Shown piece by piece: positions 35,441 through 43,852 of a DNA stretch of 64,000 bases; within the stretch, counting starts at the first letter, position 1; the number at the start of each line of letters is the position of its first letter. The stretch covers positions 74,449 through 138,448 of the forward strand of contig JAQCDS010000003.1 in assembly GCA_027620655.1 (NCBI GenBank). The letters are read 5' to 3'. The translations under genes and the position numbers were made by a program. Source of the stretch: Bacteroidota bacterium. Its GTDB lineage: Bacteria > Bacteroidota > Bacteroidia > Flavobacteriales > Flavobacteriaceae. Under the pieces are notes generated by a model, which saw only the letters and a list, made by a program, of their open reading frames with translations, searched no databases and had not been told where the DNA came from.

Positions 35441-37468
35441 CTATAGCGTTGAGGCCTCTTCAGCTAGTAATTTATTGCTATCTGTTGAGGCTTTTTCTAT
35501 AAAGTCGATTATTTGCTGATTTCTTTCTTGGCCCTTTTTAAGAAGTTGTTTTAGTACAATCATCACCGCAATTCGTGTGCCTGTTTTTTTTGTGGCTGTA
35601 GCGAAAAGAGGTTCCAATTCTTCATAAAGAATATTAGCAGATAATTGTATGATTTCTGCTTTTACACTTTTCTGCTTTTCCGCTGATAAATTGGTATATT
35701 TTTTACCAAGTTGTTTTATAACATCAATAGGCTTACGCTCTTGTTTTGGATTTGATTGTTTTGGAGAAATCGTAGCTTTTTGTGTTTGTTTTGCCCAATT
35801 ATCTCTAAGGCCTACTGTTTTATTAAATACCACTTTTGTTTCTGTACTGTCTTTATCTACACAAAAATAGCCCAAACGCTGAAACTGAAAATGGTCATTA
35901 GGCTGAACATTTGAAATGTTTGGCTCTACAAAAGCTGTTATTTGATTTAAAGAAAATGGGTTTAAAAATGTCATGAAATCTTCTTCTTGACTATCTGGTG
36001 CTTCATGAGAAAATAGACGGTCATATTCCCTAACTTCTGCTTCTATGGCATAAGCCACAGAAACCCAATGTAGAGTTCCTTTTACTTTTCTAAGGCTTTC
36101 TTCGGTTCCGCTTCCACTTAAACTTTTTGGATCATAAGTACAGTGGATTTCTTGAATCTCCCCTTGGCCATCTTTTATAACAGATTCCGCTTTTATAATG
36201 TATGCATTTTTTAGACGCACTTCTTTTCCAATTGTTAAGCGAAAATATTTATTGTTTGCTTCTTCTTTAAAATCGTCTCTTTCAATATACAGCGTTTTAG
36301 AAAACGGAAGTTTTCTGCTTCCCGAGTTTGGGTCTTCAGGATTGTTTTCTGCTTCAAGAAATTCTGTTTTATCGGACTGATAATTTGTTATTGTCAATTT
36401 TACTGGGTTTAAAACCGCCATAATTCTTGGTGCGGTTTTGTTTAAATCTTCACGAACACAAAATTCAAGTAACGAAACATCTATAATATTGTCTCGTTTT
36501 GCAACGCCTACACTATTGATGAACTTTTTAATAGCCTTTGGTGTATAACCTCTTCTTCGCAAACCGGATATGGTTGGCATTCTTGGGTCGTCCCACCCAG
36601 AGACAACACCTTCTTCTACCAATCTAAGCAATTTTCTTTTACTCATAATGGTATAATTTAGGTTTAATCGAGCAAACTCTCTTTGTTTTGGAAGTTTAGG
36701 ATATTTATGGGCGCTGTAATTATAAACACATTTTTTGAACCAATTGTATAGTTCGCGATGAGGCTTGAATTCTAAAGAACATAAAGAATGAGAAATTTGT
36801 TCTATATAATCACTTTCACCATGTGTCCAATCATACATTGGATAGATGCACCAGTTTGTTCCAGTTCTGTGATGGGAAGCGTGTAAAATTCTATACATGA
36901 TGGGGTCGCGCATCAACATATTTGTGTGTTTCATATCAATTTTTGCGCGGAGTACATGTGTGCCTTCTTCAAAATCGCCATTGCGCATTTGTTGAAACAA
37001 CTCAAGGTTTTGTTCAATTGTTCTATTGCGATAAGGACTATCTATACCAGGTTGAGTGGGTGTTCCTTTTTGTTCTGCCATGCTTTCGCTTGATTGTGAA
37101 TCAACATAGGCTTTGCCGTCTATTATCATAAGAACAGCCCATTCGAAAAGTTGGTCAAAATAATCTGATGAGTAACATTCTTCCTCCCACTTATAACCCA
37201 ACCAAGCAATATCCTCCTTGATAGCGTCTACATAAGCTTGCTCTTCTTTTGTAGGGTTGGTATCATCAAATCTTAGGTTAACTGGAGCATCGTATTTTTC
37301 TCCTAATCCAAAACTTATTCCTATGGCTTTGGTGTGGCCAATATGAAGATATCCATTGGGCTCTGGAGGAAAACGAAAACGTAAGTCCTTTTTACTCAAA
37401 CCATTTTTCAAATCGTCTTCTACAATTTGTTCTATAAAATTTAAAGGTTTACTGTTCTCTGTCGCCAT
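35441..37468 (-). CDS. glnS: glutamine--tRNA ligase
   Basis: It attaches glutamine to tRNA-Gln. The 675-residue protein has the class I motifs FPPEPNGYLHIGHTKAIG (HIGH, near residue 38) and IMSKRKLLRLV (KMSK variant). Two beta-barrel anticodon-binding domains follow (RDDFKEEANNKYFRL, KGTLHWVSVAYAIEAEVREY, VVFNKTVGLRDNW). The last 110 residues or so are a helical extension absent from the shorter enterobacterial enzyme (about 550 residues), reminiscent of appended tRNA-binding tails. A -7 element stands 31 bases upstream, divergent from folB. Confidence 0.96.
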   Translation of the reverse strand: MATENSKPLNFIEQIVEDDLKNGLSKKDLRFRFPPEPNGYLHIGHTKAIGISFGLGEKYDAPVNLRFDDTNPTKEEQAYVDAIKEDIAWLGYKWEEECYSSDYFDQLFEWAVLMIIDGKAYVDSQSSESMAEQKGTPTQPGIDSPYRNRTIEQNLELFQQMRNGDFEEGTHVLRAKIDMKHTNMLMRDPIMYRILHASHHRTGTNWCIYPMYDWTHGESDYIEQISHSLCSLEFKPHRELYNWFKKCVYNYSAHKYPKLPKQREFARLNLNYTIMSKRKLLRLVEEGVVSGWDDPRMPTISGLRRRGYTPKAIKKFINSVGVAKRDNIIDVSLLEFCVREDLNKTAPRIMAVLNPVKLTITNYQSDKTEFLEAENNPEDPNSGSRKLPFSKTLYIERDDFKEEANNKYFRLTIGKEVRLKNAYIIKAESVIKDGQGEIQEIHCTYDPKSLSGSGTEESLRKVKGTLHWVSVAYAIEAEVREYDRLFSHEAPDSQEEDFMTFLNPFSLNQITAFVEPNISNVQPNDHFQFQRLGYFCVDKDSTETKVVFNKTVGLRDNWAKQTQKATISPKQSNPKQERKPIDVIKQLGKKYTNLSAEKQKSVKAEIIQLSANILYEELEPLFATATKKTGTRIAVMIVLKQLLKKGQERNQQIIDFIEKASTDSNKLLAEEASTL

Positions 37469-37499
37469 AGATAATTGTCTTCTGAGTAAAATTTAATCA

Positions 37500-37507
37500 C
37501 AAAATTA
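37500..37507 (-). promoter_or_regulatory. -7 element for glnS
   Basis: CAAAATTA on plus reads TAATTTTG on minus and lies 31 bases upstream of the glnS start. No convincing -33 partner is seen at 19-21 bases. Confidence 0.35.
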
Positions 37508-37548
37508 ATCAATTAAAAAGATTGTTAATATATCTTTAGTATAAATGT

Positions 37549-37556
37549 TACTTTTG
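37549..37556 (+). promoter_or_regulatory. -7 element for folB
   Basis: TACTTTTG matches TAnnTTTG and ends 17 bases before the folB ATG. An ATTG lies 24 bases upstream, a little too far to be a good -33 element. Confidence 0.4.
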
Positions 37557-37573
37557 TGAAACTAAAAATTTAA

Positions 37574-37936
37574 ATGATGGGGATTATAAAGGTTGAAAAT
37601 ATAAGAGTTTATGCCTACCATGGGTGTTTGGAAGAAGAAACAATTATTGGAAGCTACTACAGAGTAGATGTTTCTGTGCGGGCCTGTCTTGCTAAATCCG
37701 CAAAAACAGATGCTCTAGCTGACACTGTTGACTATGTAACCCTGAATGCAATTGTTGTGGAAGAAATGAACATTCCTTCAAAACTTTTAGAAAGTGTTGT
37801 TCAACGAATAATAGATCGGATTTTCGGCACTTGCAAAGAAGTTGAGTGGGCTTCTGTCTCAGTCTCAAAGCTAAACCCTCCAATAGGCGGAGATGTGGAA
37901 AAAGTAACGGTTATTTTGGATCAAAATCGTGTTTAG
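37574..37936 (+). CDS. folB: dihydroneopterin aldolase
   Basis: It cleaves 7,8-dihydroneopterin to 6-hydroxymethyl-dihydropterin and glycolaldehyde in folate synthesis. The 120-residue length is standard. Recognisable segments are VENIRVYAYHGCLEEE at the N-terminus, the Tyr in DTVDYVTLNAIV and the catalytic Lys in VSVSKLNPPIGGDVEKV. Pterin from this pathway is also the general source of folate cofactors used by purN. Its 3' end overlaps the convergent lipid kinase gene by 26 bases. Confidence 0.93.
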   Translation: MMGIIKVENIRVYAYHGCLEEETIIGSYYRVDVSVRACLAKSAKTDALADTVDYVTLNAIVVEEMNIPSKLLESVVQRIIDRIFGTCKEVEWASVSVSKLNPPIGGDVEKVTVILDQNRV

Positions 37937-38831
37937 ATTTTGGCACAAGAACGTTTAATGCGCCTTTTTTAATAGAAATTTTCAGTTCTTTTGATTTAAT
38001 AATGATAGACTCCCCGTCTAATTGTGCTAAAAATTCTTCTTGTTTTTTGTTGCTGACTTTCATATTATCAGTAAGAAAGTATTTTGCTTTATTATACTTC
38101 TTGTGTTTATTAAAAACAAGTTGGGTTGCAAACTGTAATTTTTCAAGAAAAGACAGTTGTTCTGTAAACACAACATCTAATTTTCCATCTTGAAGTGAAG
38201 CTGTTGGTGTAAAGGACAAGTTATAGCCCATTTCATTAGAATTTGACACAAATAGTACTAAAGGGTCTAGTGTCTTCTTGAAATTATAAATCTGTAAATC
38301 AATTATTTGTGGGGGTGATTTGGAGAGAAGTGCTTTAAAAGAAGCGCGCAAATATGAGATGATTTGACGTTTTTTGAAGCCTGTATAATGATTAATAATC
38401 CTTGCGCCTATGCCTAAACTCATATTACTAAAAAAGAAATGTTCATTTACGGTTCCAACATCTATTTTTATACTTTGGTATTGTTTAATAACCTCAAGGG
38501 CTTCGCGTATTGATCGTGATATTCCTAGGTGGGATGCAAGACCGTTTCCCGAACCAAGTCTAATTATTCCTAATAATACGGGAGAATCTACAAGTTGAGA
38601 AGCCACTTCGTTTACAGTTCCGTCTCCACCACATGCAATTATTGCATTTGCTCTCTCATGTATAGAATTTTTTGTAAGAGCAGCGGCATTATTGGCATGT
38701 TTTGTGGTTTTAATAACAATGTGAAAATCCCTGCTGTTTAAAACAGTGGTAATAGTACTAAAATCTAGTTTATTTTTCCCTTTTCCCGAAATAGGGTTTA
38801 CAATAAAATGTATGCTTTTTTTTGTGCCCAA
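37911..38831 (-). CDS. diacylglycerol kinase-family lipid kinase (YegS-like)
   Basis: The 306-residue protein has the DAGK catalytic signatures FIVNPISGKGKNK (residues 8-20), CGGDGTVNEVASQL and RLGSGNGLASHLG, and the C-terminal beta domain SNEMGYNLSFTPTASLQDGKLDVV. Members phosphorylate diacylglycerol, sphingoid bases or related lipids at the inner membrane. The lipid used here is not determined. It overlaps folB tail to tail by 26 bases. Confidence 0.92.
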   Translation of the reverse strand: MGTKKSIHFIVNPISGKGKNKLDFSTITTVLNSRDFHIVIKTTKHANNAAALTKNSIHERANAIIACGGDGTVNEVASQLVDSPVLLGIIRLGSGNGLASHLGISRSIREALEVIKQYQSIKIDVGTVNEHFFFSNMSLGIGARIINHYTGFKKRQIISYLRASFKALLSKSPPQIIDLQIYNFKKTLDPLVLFVSNSNEMGYNLSFTPTASLQDGKLDVVFTEQLSFLEKLQFATQLVFNKHKKYNKAKYFLTDNMKVSNKKQEEFLAQLDGESIIIKSKELKISIKKGALNVLVPKSKHDFDPK

Positions 38832-38877
38832 TAAAGTGATTTGTTTTAGTAGTTTTTAAGCAATAATATTTAATTCT

Positions 38878-38908
38878 CTTGTGTGTCCTGTTTTTTTACT
38901 TAACTTTG
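38878..38908 (+). promoter_or_regulatory. promoter of tRNA-Cys
   Basis: A -33-like CTTG (38878-38881) is separated by 19 bases from a full -7 element TAACTTTG (38901-38908), which ends 11 bases before the tRNA 5' end. Spacing and match fit the Bacteroidota sigma factor pattern well. Confidence 0.6.
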
Positions 38909-38919
38909 CATTCCTTTTT

Positions 38920-38990
38920 GGCGTCTTGGCCGAGTGGCTAGGCAGAGGTCTGCAAAACCTTTTACAGCGGTTCGAATCCGCTAGACGCCT
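38920..38990 (+). tRNA. tRNA-Cys (anticodon GCA)
   Basis: The 71-base sequence folds as a cloverleaf. The acceptor stem is GGCGTCT/AGACGCC, the anticodon stem GAGGT/ACCTT around the loop CTGCAAA with anticodon GCA, and the T arm AGCGGTTCGAATCCGCT. The discriminator base is T, as expected for tRNA-Cys. The 3' CCA is not encoded and must be added enzymatically. A promoter lies just upstream and a terminator just downstream, so it is a single-gene unit. Confidence 0.96.
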
Positions 38991-38998
38991 CAAAAATA

Positions 38999-39025
38999 AA
39001 ACCTCAACTTTGTTGGGGTTTTTTA
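38999..39025. terminator. terminator after tRNA-Cys
   Basis: AAACCTCAAC pairs with GTTGGGGTTT around a TTT loop (one T-G pair), followed by T residues. The A-rich left side and the position, ending at the stop of the convergent LysE-type gene (39023), suggest it may serve both strands. Confidence 0.85.
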
Positions 39026-39688
39026 TCTAATATCTTCTATCATTTGTTTTGGGTTTAATTTGTCTTTCGGTAAAAATCCTTTTGTTATAAGGGTTATTCC
39101 ACAGATCAATAACAAAATACCCAATATTTTTTTTATGTTAATTATAATTCCTGGAGTTAAATAGCCTTTTAAGCGTTTAGCTAATAATATTTTAATAAGG
39201 TCTGTAATGAAATAAGCACTAATTAGAGCGCCAAAAAACACAAAAAAGCGGTTTATATCACCCTCCAAATTAGGTCCCACAACAATTATAATTCCTAACC
39301 AAAAAACCAAAACTCCTATATTTATAAAGTTCAGAAAAAAACCTTTTAAAAACAACTGTAAATAGTTGTTTTTTGGTGTTTCTAAATTGGTTTCTAAGTC
39401 TTGTTTATTGGGTTTCTTTGAGAAAATTATTACACCATAAACAGCCAAAAGCGTACCACCAAATATATAAAGTCCTGGTTGATTACTTAAGTTTTCTAAA
39501 AGCTGATAACTACTAAAATAAGCGAGAAGAATAAATATTACATCTGCAATTATAACTCCTAAATCAAATGCAACAGCAGCTCTAAAACCTTTAACGATAC
39601 TTGTTTCTAAAAGAACAAAAAAGACTGGTCCTATCATAAATGATAGGAAAAACCCTAAAGGAATAGCCGCTTGAATATCTTCTATCAC
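39023..39688 (-). CDS. LysE-family amino acid exporter-like membrane protein
   Basis: The 221-residue protein has six predicted membrane helices. The N-terminal segment AAIPLGFFLSFMIGPVFFVL with the GPVFF motif is typical of LysE/RhtB exporters. A charged loop near residues 90-105 separates helices 3 and 4. Known relatives export amino acids; the substrate here is unknown. It follows the GIN-domain gene by 3 bases, as third gene of the rnr unit. Confidence 0.85.
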   Translation of the reverse strand: MIEDIQAAIPLGFFLSFMIGPVFFVLLETSIVKGFRAAVAFDLGVIIADVIFILLAYFSSYQLLENLSNQPGLYIFGGTLLAVYGVIIFSKKPNKQDLETNLETPKNNYLQLFLKGFFLNFINIGVLVFWLGIIIVVGPNLEGDINRFFVFFGALISAYFITDLIKILLAKRLKGYLTPGIIINIKKILGILLLICGITLITKGFLPKDKLNPKQMIEDIR

Positions 39689-39691
39689 TAT

Positions 39692-40366
39692 TTATTTGTC
39701 TTTAAAAATAATTCTTCCGCCAAATAATTTGTTTTGTTTTAATTGTTTTGGTGTTCCGTATACAAAAACATCACCCCCAGAAAAAATCTTTACATTCAAA
39801 ACTATGGTTGTGTTTACTGAAGCTTCTCCTCCTGCTTTGATAAATATTGAGGAGTTTTGTGCTATTGTTTGGCCGCCCTCGTAAATACCTCCTGTTCGTA
39901 ATGAAAGATCTAACTTTGAGGTTTGCCCCGTGGTCGAAATAACTCCTCCTGTTACACTTTTGACAGACAATAATTTAGTATCAACAGAGGCGGTAATCTG
40001 TGCACCTTCTTGAGCTCTTAAAATAATTTCATACTGTTTTATTATATCGTTTACCTGTACATTTGCCCCCTCGTTTGCGTCGATTTCGTCAATAGCGGTA
40101 TAATAAAGTTTAACGTTAGTGTTTTTTCCATTAAACATTTTGTCTAGTTTCATTCTTATTTTCAACTTATTATTTTTCTGAATTATACTAACGTCATTTC
40201 TGTTTTCTCCAGTAATAATAATTTTATTTTCATCTGATTTAATAAGCTCTATATTTATTAAATCATAAACTTTGAGTTCTGAAAACTCTCCTAATGTTTT
40301 AGTTACGGCGTCTTGTGAAAAAACTTGTGTACAGACGAAGAATACATAAAAATATAAATGTCTCAT
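39692..40366 (-). CDS. exported GIN-domain protein (DUF2807)
   Basis: The 224-residue protein has a signal peptide ending near residue 18 (VFSQD). The body is made of regular beta strands typical of DUF2807/GIN domains (FSELKVYDLINIELIKSDENK, YTAIDEIDANEGANVQV, IILRAQEGAQITASVDTKLL). These form a right-handed beta-helix-like fold and are annotated as putative adhesins; the real role is unknown. It starts 8 bases after rnr stops and is followed by the LysE-type gene. Confidence 0.88.
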   Translation of the reverse strand: MRHLYFYVFFVCTQVFSQDAVTKTLGEFSELKVYDLINIELIKSDENKIIITGENRNDVSIIQKNNKLKIRMKLDKMFNGKNTNVKLYYTAIDEIDANEGANVQVNDIIKQYEIILRAQEGAQITASVDTKLLSVKSVTGGVISTTGQTSKLDLSLRTGGIYEGGQTIAQNSSIFIKAGGEASVNTTIVLNVKIFSGGDVFVYGTPKQLKQNKLFGGRIIFKDK

Positions 40367-40374
40367 TTTATAAA

Positions 40375-42537
40375 TTATATTAAATTAAAATCTAAATGTC
40401 TTTTTATTAAATCGGCTTTTTTAACCTCAACTTGAACTTGATCGCCTAGTTGATATATGTTTTTCGTTCGCTCTCCAACAAGCGCATAATTATCTTGGTC
40501 GAAGATATAATAATCTCCTTTTATATCTCTAATTCTAACCATGCCTTCACATTTGTTTTCTATAATTTCCACATACATACCCCATTCTGTAACGCCTGAA
40601 ATAACCCCAATAAAGGTAGTGTCTTTTTTATCTTGTATATATTTTATTTGCATATATTTTATAGAGTCTCTTTCTGCCTTTGTTGCTAAATTTTCCATTG
40701 CTGAAGAATGCTTGCATTTCTCTTCAAAACTTGTTTCTGATACAGAAGTATTTCCGTCTAGATAGTGCTGTAACAAACGGTGTGCCATAACATCAGGGTA
40801 GCGACGAATAGGTGATGTAAAGTGGCTGTAATAATCAAACGAGAGACCATAGTGCCCAATATTATGCGTAGAATATTCTGCCTTGCTCATACAACGGATG
40901 GTTAGAGTATCAACTAAGTTTTGTTCTTTTTTTCCAACGACATTACTTAATAATTTGTTTAATGCTGCACTGATTTGGTTTGGGTTTTTTAAATTTAATT
41001 GATGACCGAATTGATAAACAACTCGCTGTAAACTTTCAAGCTTTTCTTGGTCGGGAACATCATGAATTCTATAAATAAAGGTTTTTTTGGGAGATTGTTT
41101 ACCTATAAATTCTGCAACTTTTTTATTAGCTAATAACATAAACTCCTCAATAAGTTTGTTGGCGTCTTTAGAGGTTTTAAAATAAACGCCTTCTGGAGTA
41201 TTAGATGATGATAAATTGAATTTAACTTCCACTTTATCAAACGAGATTGCACCATTGTTCATTCTTTTTTCTCTTAGTATTTTAGCGAGTTTATTTAAAA
41301 GAAGGATGGCATCTTTTATTTGTTGGGTTGTTTTATATGCTTTATGAGTTAAAGCAATGTGTTTAGGAATATCAACACCTTTATTTTCAATAATATGTTG
41401 AGCCTCTTCGTAGCTAAAGCGAGCATCGCTGTAAGTTACGGTTCTTCCAAACCATTGATTAATCAGTTCTGCCTTATCATTGAGTTCAAACACTGCAGAA
41501 AACGTGTATTTCTCTTCTAAAGGTCGTAATGAACAAGCATTATTAGATAATACTTCTGGCAACATGGGAACCACTCTATCAACTAGATAGACAGAAGTAG
41601 CGCGTTGGTATGCTTCATCGTCTAAAATAGTTCCCTCTTTTAGATAATGTGATACATCTGCAATATGAATCCCTACTTCAAAATTTCCATTTTCTAATAT
41701 TTGAAAAGACAAAGCATCATCAAAATCTTTTGCGTCTTTTGGATCTATTGTAAAGGTTAAGATGTTTCGCATATCGCGACGTTTTTTTATCTCTTCCTTT
41801 GTAATAGATGTGTCTAATGCATTTGCAAACTCTTCTACTTCTTTATCAAACTTGTAAGGTAGGCCATAAGCAGCTAAAATAGCGTGAATTTCTGTTTGAT
41901 GTTCTCCAGCATCTCCCAAGACTTCAATGACTTTTCCTGTTGGACATTCTGCTTTTGATTGCCATTCTACTATTTTAACTAGAACTTTCTGTCCTTCTTT
42001 AGCATTTTTTATTTTCTTTAAAGGAACATAAATATCTACGGGCATTTTCCGGTCGTCGGGAATTACAAAGGCAAAGTTTTTATTGATCTGGATAATCCCT
42101 ACAAATTCTGTTTTGTGTCGTTTTAAAACTTGAGTAATATCCCCTTCATACCGACCTCGTTTTTTTCTATTATGGATATAAAATTCTACTTCATCACCAG
42201 GGAGAGCCCCTTTCGTTTTATTTGAGGGAATATAGACGTCCTCCTTAAAATCTGCAGAGGTAACATATCCTGAACCATTAGAGCTTAAATCGAAAGTTCC
42301 TCTATAATATTTATCATTCGTTTTAATAGTATAAAACCCTCTTTTTACTTCTTCTATTTGATTTGATATCATTAAAAAATGTAGACTCTCTAAAACTTCT
42401 GCTCTTTTACTTGGATTATGTATTCCAAGCTTCATAGATATTTGTTTGTAATTTAAAGCAGCAGAAGTTTTAAGAATTGATAAAATTCGAGGAATTTGCT
42501 TTTTGAAATTTTGGTTTTTCTTTGATTTTTTTGGCAT
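40375..42537 (-). CDS. rnr: ribonuclease R
   Basis: A 3'-5' exoribonuclease that degrades structured RNA and takes part in RNA quality control. The 720-residue protein has an N-terminal winged-helix region (about 10-70) and cold-shock domains (about 75-220). The RNB catalytic domain has the Mg2+-binding aspartates in TIDPKDAKDFDDALSF (about residue 262), and HYGLSFDYYSHFTSPIRRYPD is also conserved. A C-terminal S1 domain begins near 640 (FIGVISGVTEWGMYVEI). Its upstream region is the long AT-rich gap. Confidence 0.96.
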   Translation of the reverse strand: MPKKSKKNQNFKKQIPRILSILKTSAALNYKQISMKLGIHNPSKRAEVLESLHFLMISNQIEEVKRGFYTIKTNDKYYRGTFDLSSNGSGYVTSADFKEDVYIPSNKTKGALPGDEVEFYIHNRKKRGRYEGDITQVLKRHKTEFVGIIQINKNFAFVIPDDRKMPVDIYVPLKKIKNAKEGQKVLVKIVEWQSKAECPTGKVIEVLGDAGEHQTEIHAILAAYGLPYKFDKEVEEFANALDTSITKEEIKKRRDMRNILTFTIDPKDAKDFDDALSFQILENGNFEVGIHIADVSHYLKEGTILDDEAYQRATSVYLVDRVVPMLPEVLSNNACSLRPLEEKYTFSAVFELNDKAELINQWFGRTVTYSDARFSYEEAQHIIENKGVDIPKHIALTHKAYKTTQQIKDAILLLNKLAKILREKRMNNGAISFDKVEVKFNLSSSNTPEGVYFKTSKDANKLIEEFMLLANKKVAEFIGKQSPKKTFIYRIHDVPDQEKLESLQRVVYQFGHQLNLKNPNQISAALNKLLSNVVGKKEQNLVDTLTIRCMSKAEYSTHNIGHYGLSFDYYSHFTSPIRRYPDVMAHRLLQHYLDGNTSVSETSFEEKCKHSSAMENLATKAERDSIKYMQIKYIQDKKDTTFIGVISGVTEWGMYVEIIENKCEGMVRIRDIKGDYYIFDQDNYALVGERTKNIYQLGDQVQVEVKKADLIKRHLDFNLI

Positions 42538-42556
42538 TACAGCTATTTGATAACAA

Positions 42557-42564
42557 CAAATCTA
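42557..42564 (-). promoter_or_regulatory. -7 element for rnr
   Basis: CAAATCTA on plus reads TAGATTTG on minus, matching TAnnTTTG 19 bases upstream of the rnr start codon. No -33 partner was found at normal spacing. Confidence 0.45.
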
Positions 42565-42648
42565 CAATTTTAAAGTTTGCCTTTTTTGGAAAGAAATCAA
42601 CTTTATTCACATTATATATATTAATAAACTTTTTTTATAATTTTTTAA

Positions 42649-42663
42649 AATAACCTGGTTATT
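42649..42663. repeat. perfect inverted repeat, possible operator
   Basis: AATAACC and GGTTATT flank a single T, giving a 15-base near-palindrome in the middle of the AT-rich gap. The short centre makes a protein-binding site more likely than a hairpin. The binding protein is unknown. Confidence 0.45.
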
Positions 42664-42931
42664 ATAATAGGATGTTAATTTCTATAATAACTTTTATAGT
42701 TTTCACTTATTAATCTGATAATCAAAATATTTAAACCTTTTTTTGATGTTTATAACTTCTCTTTATCATTTTAATAAATATGGGAATAAAATTAATAAAT
42801 ATACTTTTATATGTCGCAAATTTTTTTAAGATGATTTAATTTAAAACAAATAAAATTTATTTTTCATAATCTATGTTTTTTTATCAACAGGATATAAATA
42901 AAAGTATAAACACTTTATTTTTTTGTAATTT

Positions 42932-42939
42932 TACATTTG
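42932..42939 (+). promoter_or_regulatory. -7 element for rpiB
   Basis: TACATTTG matches TAnnTTTG and ends 22 bases before the rpiB ATG at 42962. No clear -33 element is present. Confidence 0.45.
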
Positions 42940-42961
42940 AACAATTAAGTACTACTTGCAT

Positions 42962-43396
42962 ATGAAAATTTCTATAGGAAATGACCACGCCGGAACGGAA
43001 TACAAATTCAAAATAATTGAATTTTTAAAATCAAAAAATATAGAAGTTACAAATTATGGAACAGATTCCAGCGACAGTGTTGATTATCCTGATTTTGTTC
43101 ATCCGGTTGCAAAAGATGTAGAAAATAAACAAGTAGACTTTGGAATTCTTTTATGTGGTAGCGCTAATGGCGTTGCTATGACCGCCAATAAATATCATGG
43201 AATTCGAGCAGGGTTGTGTTGGAAAAATGAAATTGTTGAATTAATACGTCAACATAATAATGCTAATATTCTTTGTATTCCAGCTCGATATACAACTGAA
43301 CAAGAGGTAATAAAAATGGTAGAAACTTTTATTAATACAGAATTTGAGGGAGGAAGACATCAAAGTCGTGTGGATAAAATACCTAGTTGTAATTGA
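42962..43396 (+). CDS. rpiB: ribose 5-phosphate isomerase B
   Basis: It interconverts ribose 5-phosphate and ribulose 5-phosphate (RpiB/LacAB family). The 144-residue protein starts with MKISIGNDHAGTEYK and has the active-site motif FGILLCGSANGVAM with the catalytic Cys, followed by KYHGIRAGLCW and NANILCIPAR. The start chosen is ATG 42962, which gives the conserved MKISIGNDHAG start; a TTG two codons earlier is in frame but unlikely. An acetyltransferase gene follows after 9 bases. Confidence 0.95.
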   Translation: MKISIGNDHAGTEYKFKIIEFLKSKNIEVTNYGTDSSDSVDYPDFVHPVAKDVENKQVDFGILLCGSANGVAMTANKYHGIRAGLCWKNEIVELIRQHNNANILCIPARYTTEQEVIKMVETFINTEFEGGRHQSRVDKIPSCN

Positions 43397-43405
43397 TATT
43401 TAAAA

Positions 43406-43849
43406 ATGGTTTCAGTCTTTGTTAAATCATTTGAAGAACTTTCTAAATTAGAATTATATAAAATCTTACGTTTAAGAGCAGAGGTTTTTATTGTAGAACA
43501 AGATTGTGTTTATCAAGACGTTGACGATAAAGACCAAAAAGCCCTACATGTTCTTCTAAAAAAATCAGAGGATATCATAGGGTATACAAGGTTGTTTTGG
43601 CCTGGAGATTATTTTAAAGAAGCGAGTATAGGAAGGGTTGTGATCTCAAAAGAAGAAAGACATAACAATTATGGTTCTCAGCTTATGAAAGCATCAATTC
43701 TTGCTGTATCAGAAAAAATGAAAGAGAAAAAAATAAAAATTTCCGCTCAAACCTATTTAAAAAAATTTTACAATAATTTGGATTTTTTAGAAAGTGGAAA
43801 AGAATACCTAGAAGATGGAATTCCTCATATTGCAATGTTTAAAGAATAA
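43406..43849 (+). CDS. GNAT-family acetyltransferase (ElaA-like)
   Basis: The 147-residue protein has the ElaA-type start YKILRLRAEVFIVEQDCVYQDVD and the acetyl-CoA-binding segment IGRVVISKEERHNNYGSQLM (about residues 73-92). Members transfer acetyl groups to small molecules or proteins; the substrate is unknown. It lies directly after rpiB and is probably co-transcribed. It converges on the OmpA-family gene with 3 bases between. Confidence 0.9.
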   Translation: MVSVFVKSFEELSKLELYKILRLRAEVFIVEQDCVYQDVDDKDQKALHVLLKKSEDIIGYTRLFWPGDYFKEASIGRVVISKEERHNNYGSQLMKASILAVSEKMKEKKIKISAQTYLKKFYNNLDFLESGKEYLEDGIPHIAMFKE

Positions 43850-43852
43850 ATT

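Larger units (their letters stand above)
42538..42961. other. AT-rich intergenic region between rnr and rpiB
   Basis: This 424-base gap is the longest stretch without a gene and is visibly more AT-rich than its surroundings. It holds divergent -7 elements for rnr and rpiB, a perfect 7-bp inverted repeat AATAACC-T-GGTTATT (42649-42663), and a TTATTCACA (42603-42611) that fits the relaxed DnaA-box pattern TTATNCACA. Two weaker one-mismatch versions are at 42747-42755 (reverse) and 42881-42889. No open reading frame of note or RNA gene was recognised. Confidence 0.6.

Noticed and set aside
38920-38990. tRNA-Cys as an integration site
   Set aside because: No integrase gene, no direct repeat of the tRNA 3' end, and core genes on both sides.
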